Made by a program: the position numbers and the translations under genes. Under the pieces are notes generated by a model, which made no database searches, had not been told where the DNA came from, and was given only the letters and a program-made list of their open reading frames with translations. From Planctomycetota bacterium (lineage in GTDB: Bacteria > Planctomycetota > PUPC01 > DSUN01), in NCBI GenBank assembly GCA_016872875.1, contig VGYW01000057.1:1-28663 (forward strand): a DNA stretch of 28,663 nt. Reading direction: 5' to 3'. Below are positions 26,150-28,663 of the stretch, piece after piece (within the stretch, counting starts at the first letter, position 1; each line of letters opens with the position of its first letter).

Positions 26150-28606
26150 TCACTTCATTGCCGCCTCGAAGGCGGCATCGGTGAGGCCATCGGCGAGGAG
26201 GTAGGCCGGCGTGCCGCTGGGGGTGAGCTCGCGTTCCTTTTGCGTGCGGCCCATGATGTCCCAGAGCACGAGCTTGTCGTCGGTGGGCTTGATGGGACGC
26301 GGCGGGGCGGCCTTCGGCGCCCAGACGACGCAGACCAGCCGCTGCCCGTCGCGGAAGAGGTAGGCCCTCACGCCCTCGCCCAACGCGAGCTTCTTGACGA
26401 AGCGGCAGGCGGGCGTGAAGAGGTGCGCCATGACCGCCTGCGCCGCGTAGATTTTCTTCGGCTGCCCGCCATACTTGAAGAAGACGCCCTGAAGGCTGTC
26501 GCTGTTGACCCCTCCGCACGTGCCTGCGTGGCAGAAGATCTTCTCCACGCCGTTTGCGAAGCAGAGGGTCGCCCATCGGACGGCATATTCGGCCTGCACC
26601 CGCTCGCTGGGCAGCGGGGTGTCGAAGTCGCTGTGGGGCATGGGCACCACGGCCGGCTCGTCGTCGGCGTAGTAGCCGTACTCCGTCAGCCACATCGGCT
26701 TGCGGCCGCCGTGCTTGTCCATCAGGGCGTTGAGCTTCTCGAGGAGCGGCTCGATGAACTCCGGCGGGCGGATGCGGGGGTAGTGGTGGATGTCCACCGC
26801 GTCGCAGACGGCCAGGCCGCCGGCGGCGAAGAACTCCTCGAAGTCCCTCATGATCTGCCCCTCGCTGATGTAGCCCATGCCCGCGAGCACCTTGCAGTCT
26901 GGGTTCGCCCGCTTCGCCGCGCGGGCGAAGGCGATTGTCCACTTCGCATAGTCCTTTGCCGTGTAGCCGAGCTTTCGGGGGAGCGAGTAGTCTGTGAAGA
27001 TCGGCTCGTTGAAACACTGCCACCAGGTGATTCGCCCCTTGTAGTGTTCCACCGTCTTCGCCACGTAGCTCTCGAATTCCGCCACGTCCCTCGGCGCGTA
27101 TGCCACTCGCGCCCGATCGCCCGGATAGCGGTCGGTCGCCTTCACGCTCTCCGGCGCGCTCGACGACCAGTTGGCCGAGGGGAACGGCAGCAACCCCAGC
27201 ACCTTCAGCCCGTGCTTGAGCGGCCGGCCAATCTGGTGGTCCGCCTCGGCGAAACTGAATCTCCCCTTCTCCGGCTCCACCTCCTGCCACTTCAGCGACC
27301 AGTCGCGGACCCAAACCAGCCCCGCGTTGCGGCACTCGTCGAGCAGGTGGGGCCACGGATAGGCGTGGTTGACGCCGAAGCGCGAGTCGCCGCCCTTGTG
27401 GGTGTATGCCTGGGCGAGGCGAAGCGTCTCCTCGCGGTCCGGCGCGCCCGGCGCAACGACTGGCTCGGTGGGGACGAAGGCCGACGGTGTCTCCCCACGC
27501 TCCAACTGGACACCGTCAATCCACACGGTCGCTCGGTCGGGCGGGTTGGGGCTTTCCTGGCTCTTGCGCAGGTCGGGACCAGCCAGGACGTAGCACCACT
27601 TCGCCGTGGGCGTGAAGGTCAGCACGTAGGGCTCCCAACGGGTCGAGACGCGGACCGCCTTCTCAAAGGCGCGGCCCTCGAACTGTCGGACCGCGAGGCG
27701 GCACGGGGTGTCGGCTGCGGCGGCCTTCATACAGACACAGAACGTGTAGGGCTTGCTTGGCTCGACCTCGATGAAGCCAATGTTGGCAGCGAGCGGCGCC
27801 CAGATGGGCACGCGGCTCAGGTCGTAGTAGTCGAAGTATGAGACGGGCTGGTTCTCTCTTGAAAGATCGATCCGCAAGCAGCGCAGGCGGTGGAACGCCC
27901 CCATTTGCTCGACGGTCCCAAACAGCCGGTTCATCGGCCCGCCCCAGTGGACGGTGCGGTCCCACTCGGCCGAGCCCCAGCCGTCGGTGCCGGCCTCGAA
28001 GCTGGCGTTGGGGATGAGGTTCTTCTTGCCCGCGGCGGGGATTATGTGGCCGGGGCGGCGGGCCTGGGGGCCGGCCTCGAAGAACTCCACGTCGTCAACC
28101 CAGAGGGTGCCGGTGGAGGGGAACCATATCTGGAAGCGGCTCTTCTCGGGGCAGTCGCGCTTGCCCTGGAAGCTGAACTCGTAACGCTGCCACTCGGGGG
28201 TGGGGACGAAGGCGCTCTCGAGGCCGCAGGGCGCCCAGACCGAGGTGTCGGAGACGGCGATGGAGACCATGTCGGCCTCGATGTTCTCGCCGCGCGCCCA
28301 GAGGGAGACGCGATACCAGGCGCCGCGCTTGATGGGGATTCCGAGCTGGCAGAGCATGGCGTGAGCGGCGGGGTTGCCGGCGAAGAACCTCGTGCAGGCG
28401 AGCTTCGCGCAACGCCTGTCGTCCCGCCCCTTGTCGAGGGTGAGCGATTGCGTGACCAGCTTCGCGTCGCCCGCCGCCTGCCATTCGTCGGGCACGCCGT
28501 CGCCATTCGCATCGGCCTCGAAGGAGGGGTTGCGGGCGAGGTTCTCGGCCGCAGCCGCCCCGCCCGCAGCAAGCGCGAACATCAGGACCGCGAGGAATCT
28601 CGCCAT
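26150..28606 (-). CDS. Secreted clan GH-A glycosidase with two N-terminal carbohydrate-binding-like modules
   Basis: 818 aa from ATG 28606, with GGAAGGAA about 6 nt upstream; an in-frame start at 28630 is less likely. Signal peptide MARFLAVLMFALAAGGAAAA. Two jelly-roll, CBM4/9-like modules at about 21-170 (NLARNPSFEADANGDG) and 178-390 (NLIPNASFEAGTDGWG, ending VWIDGVQLERGETPSAFVP). Then a TIM-barrel domain, about 400-740: WQEVEPEKGRFSF, acid/base E534 in CFNEPI, nucleophile candidate E642 in WLTEYGYY, the layout of GH39/GH5-like enzymes. A beta-rich tail follows. It probably attacks a plant or algal polysaccharide outside the cytoplasm; the substrate cannot be told. A similar catalytically dead protein is excluded by the two glutamates. 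Confidence 0.85.
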   Translation of the reverse strand: MARFLAVLMFALAAGGAAAAENLARNPSFEADANGDGVPDEWQAAGDAKLVTQSLTLDKGRDDRRCAKLACTRFFAGNPAAHAMLCQLGIPIKRGAWYRVSLWARGENIEADMVSIAVSDTSVWAPCGLESAFVPTPEWQRYEFSFQGKRDCPEKSRFQIWFPSTGTLWVDDVEFFEAGPQARRPGHIIPAAGKKNLIPNASFEAGTDGWGSAEWDRTVHWGGPMNRLFGTVEQMGAFHRLRCLRIDLSRENQPVSYFDYYDLSRVPIWAPLAANIGFIEVEPSKPYTFCVCMKAAAADTPCRLAVRQFEGRAFEKAVRVSTRWEPYVLTFTPTAKWCYVLAGPDLRKSQESPNPPDRATVWIDGVQLERGETPSAFVPTEPVVAPGAPDREETLRLAQAYTHKGGDSRFGVNHAYPWPHLLDECRNAGLVWVRDWSLKWQEVEPEKGRFSFAEADHQIGRPLKHGLKVLGLLPFPSANWSSSAPESVKATDRYPGDRARVAYAPRDVAEFESYVAKTVEHYKGRITWWQCFNEPIFTDYSLPRKLGYTAKDYAKWTIAFARAAKRANPDCKVLAGMGYISEGQIMRDFEEFFAAGGLAVCDAVDIHHYPRIRPPEFIEPLLEKLNALMDKHGGRKPMWLTEYGYYADDEPAVVPMPHSDFDTPLPSERVQAEYAVRWATLCFANGVEKIFCHAGTCGGVNSDSLQGVFFKYGGQPKKIYAAQAVMAHLFTPACRFVKKLALGEGVRAYLFRDGQRLVCVVWAPKAAPPRPIKPTDDKLVLWDIMGRTQKERELTPSGTPAYLLADGLTDAAFEAAMK

Positions 28607-28652
28607 CGTCGTTTCCTTCCAGGCAAACACTCCCCCGACTACTGGCGCCGAC

Positions 28653-28658
28653 AGTGTA
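28653..28658 (-). promoter_or_regulatory. Possible -10 element of the glycosidase gene
   Basis: TACACT on the minus strand, about 45 nt before the ATG at 28606. The -35 would lie outside the window, so this cannot be confirmed here. Confidence 0.3.
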
Positions 28659-28663
28659 GCAGG

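Noticed and set aside
24596..27841. A 1081-codon plus-strand open frame
   Set aside because: It is antisense to the glycosidase and the hypothetical protein, both of which have signal peptides, SD sites and recognisable motifs. Long antisense frames are expected in GC-rich coding DNA; its translation has no recognisable domain.

Overview
The window is high-GC bacterial DNA. Its style fits a PVC-group organism, most likely a planctomycete or close relative: a Ser/Thr kinase joined to a membrane anchor, TPR and leucine-rich repeats; exported HEAT-repeat proteins; a secreted clan GH-A glycosidase; and many palindromic repeats between and inside genes. No rRNA, tRNA, CRISPR array, insertion sequence or phage gene was recognised. 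The taxonomic assignment is an inference from style, not from a marker gene.

Layout. Positions 1-2724 (minus) hold the tip of an unidentified gene and a large kinase. Positions 2725-3286 are non-coding and dominated by a symmetric nested palindrome. Positions 3287-4885 (minus) encode an FMN-dependent glutamate synthase-type protein. Divergent from it, across a 467-bp regulatory region with two opposed sigma70-like promoters and two palindromic operator candidates, starts a plus-strand series from 5353 to 17412: an NrpR-type nitrogen regulator, then purF, carA, guaA, hisH, hisF, carB and pyrG. Convergent with pyrG is a minus-strand molybdenum cofactor group (modC-like ABC ATPase, moeA, moaA; 20797 down to 17421), preceded by a COG2426-like membrane protein and a small exported protein. 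Positions 22451-24370 (plus) hold two exported HEAT/TPR proteins. After a roughly 360-bp nested palindrome come two minus-strand genes, a secreted glycosidase and a planctomycete-style hypothetical protein (28606 down to 24770).

Two results stand out. First, every biosynthetic enzyme in the 5353-17412 series is a glutamine amidotransferase or its obligate partner subunit, although they belong to five routes: purine, carbamoyl phosphate, GMP, histidine and CTP synthesis. They sit behind a nitrogen regulator and face a glutamate synthase-like gene. The grouping follows the shared chemistry, glutamine as nitrogen donor, and suggests joint control of glutamine-consuming steps by nitrogen status.

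Second, the region is full of short tandem repeats, mostly with a 7-bp period, usually present as an array followed after a spacer by its own reverse complement. The unit differs at every locus but the architecture recurs. These elements fill most intergenic gaps of the amidotransferase series, lie in frame inside the kinase activation segment, CarB and MoaA, and supply the start region and signal peptide of one exported protein and the stop codon of another gene. A separate family of CACAGGC-N5-GCCTGTG hairpins is inserted in frame in both the kinase and GuaA, and another palindromic block lies in CarA. The nested palindromes at 2848-3032 and 24387-24742 carry compensatory base changes that preserve local hairpins.
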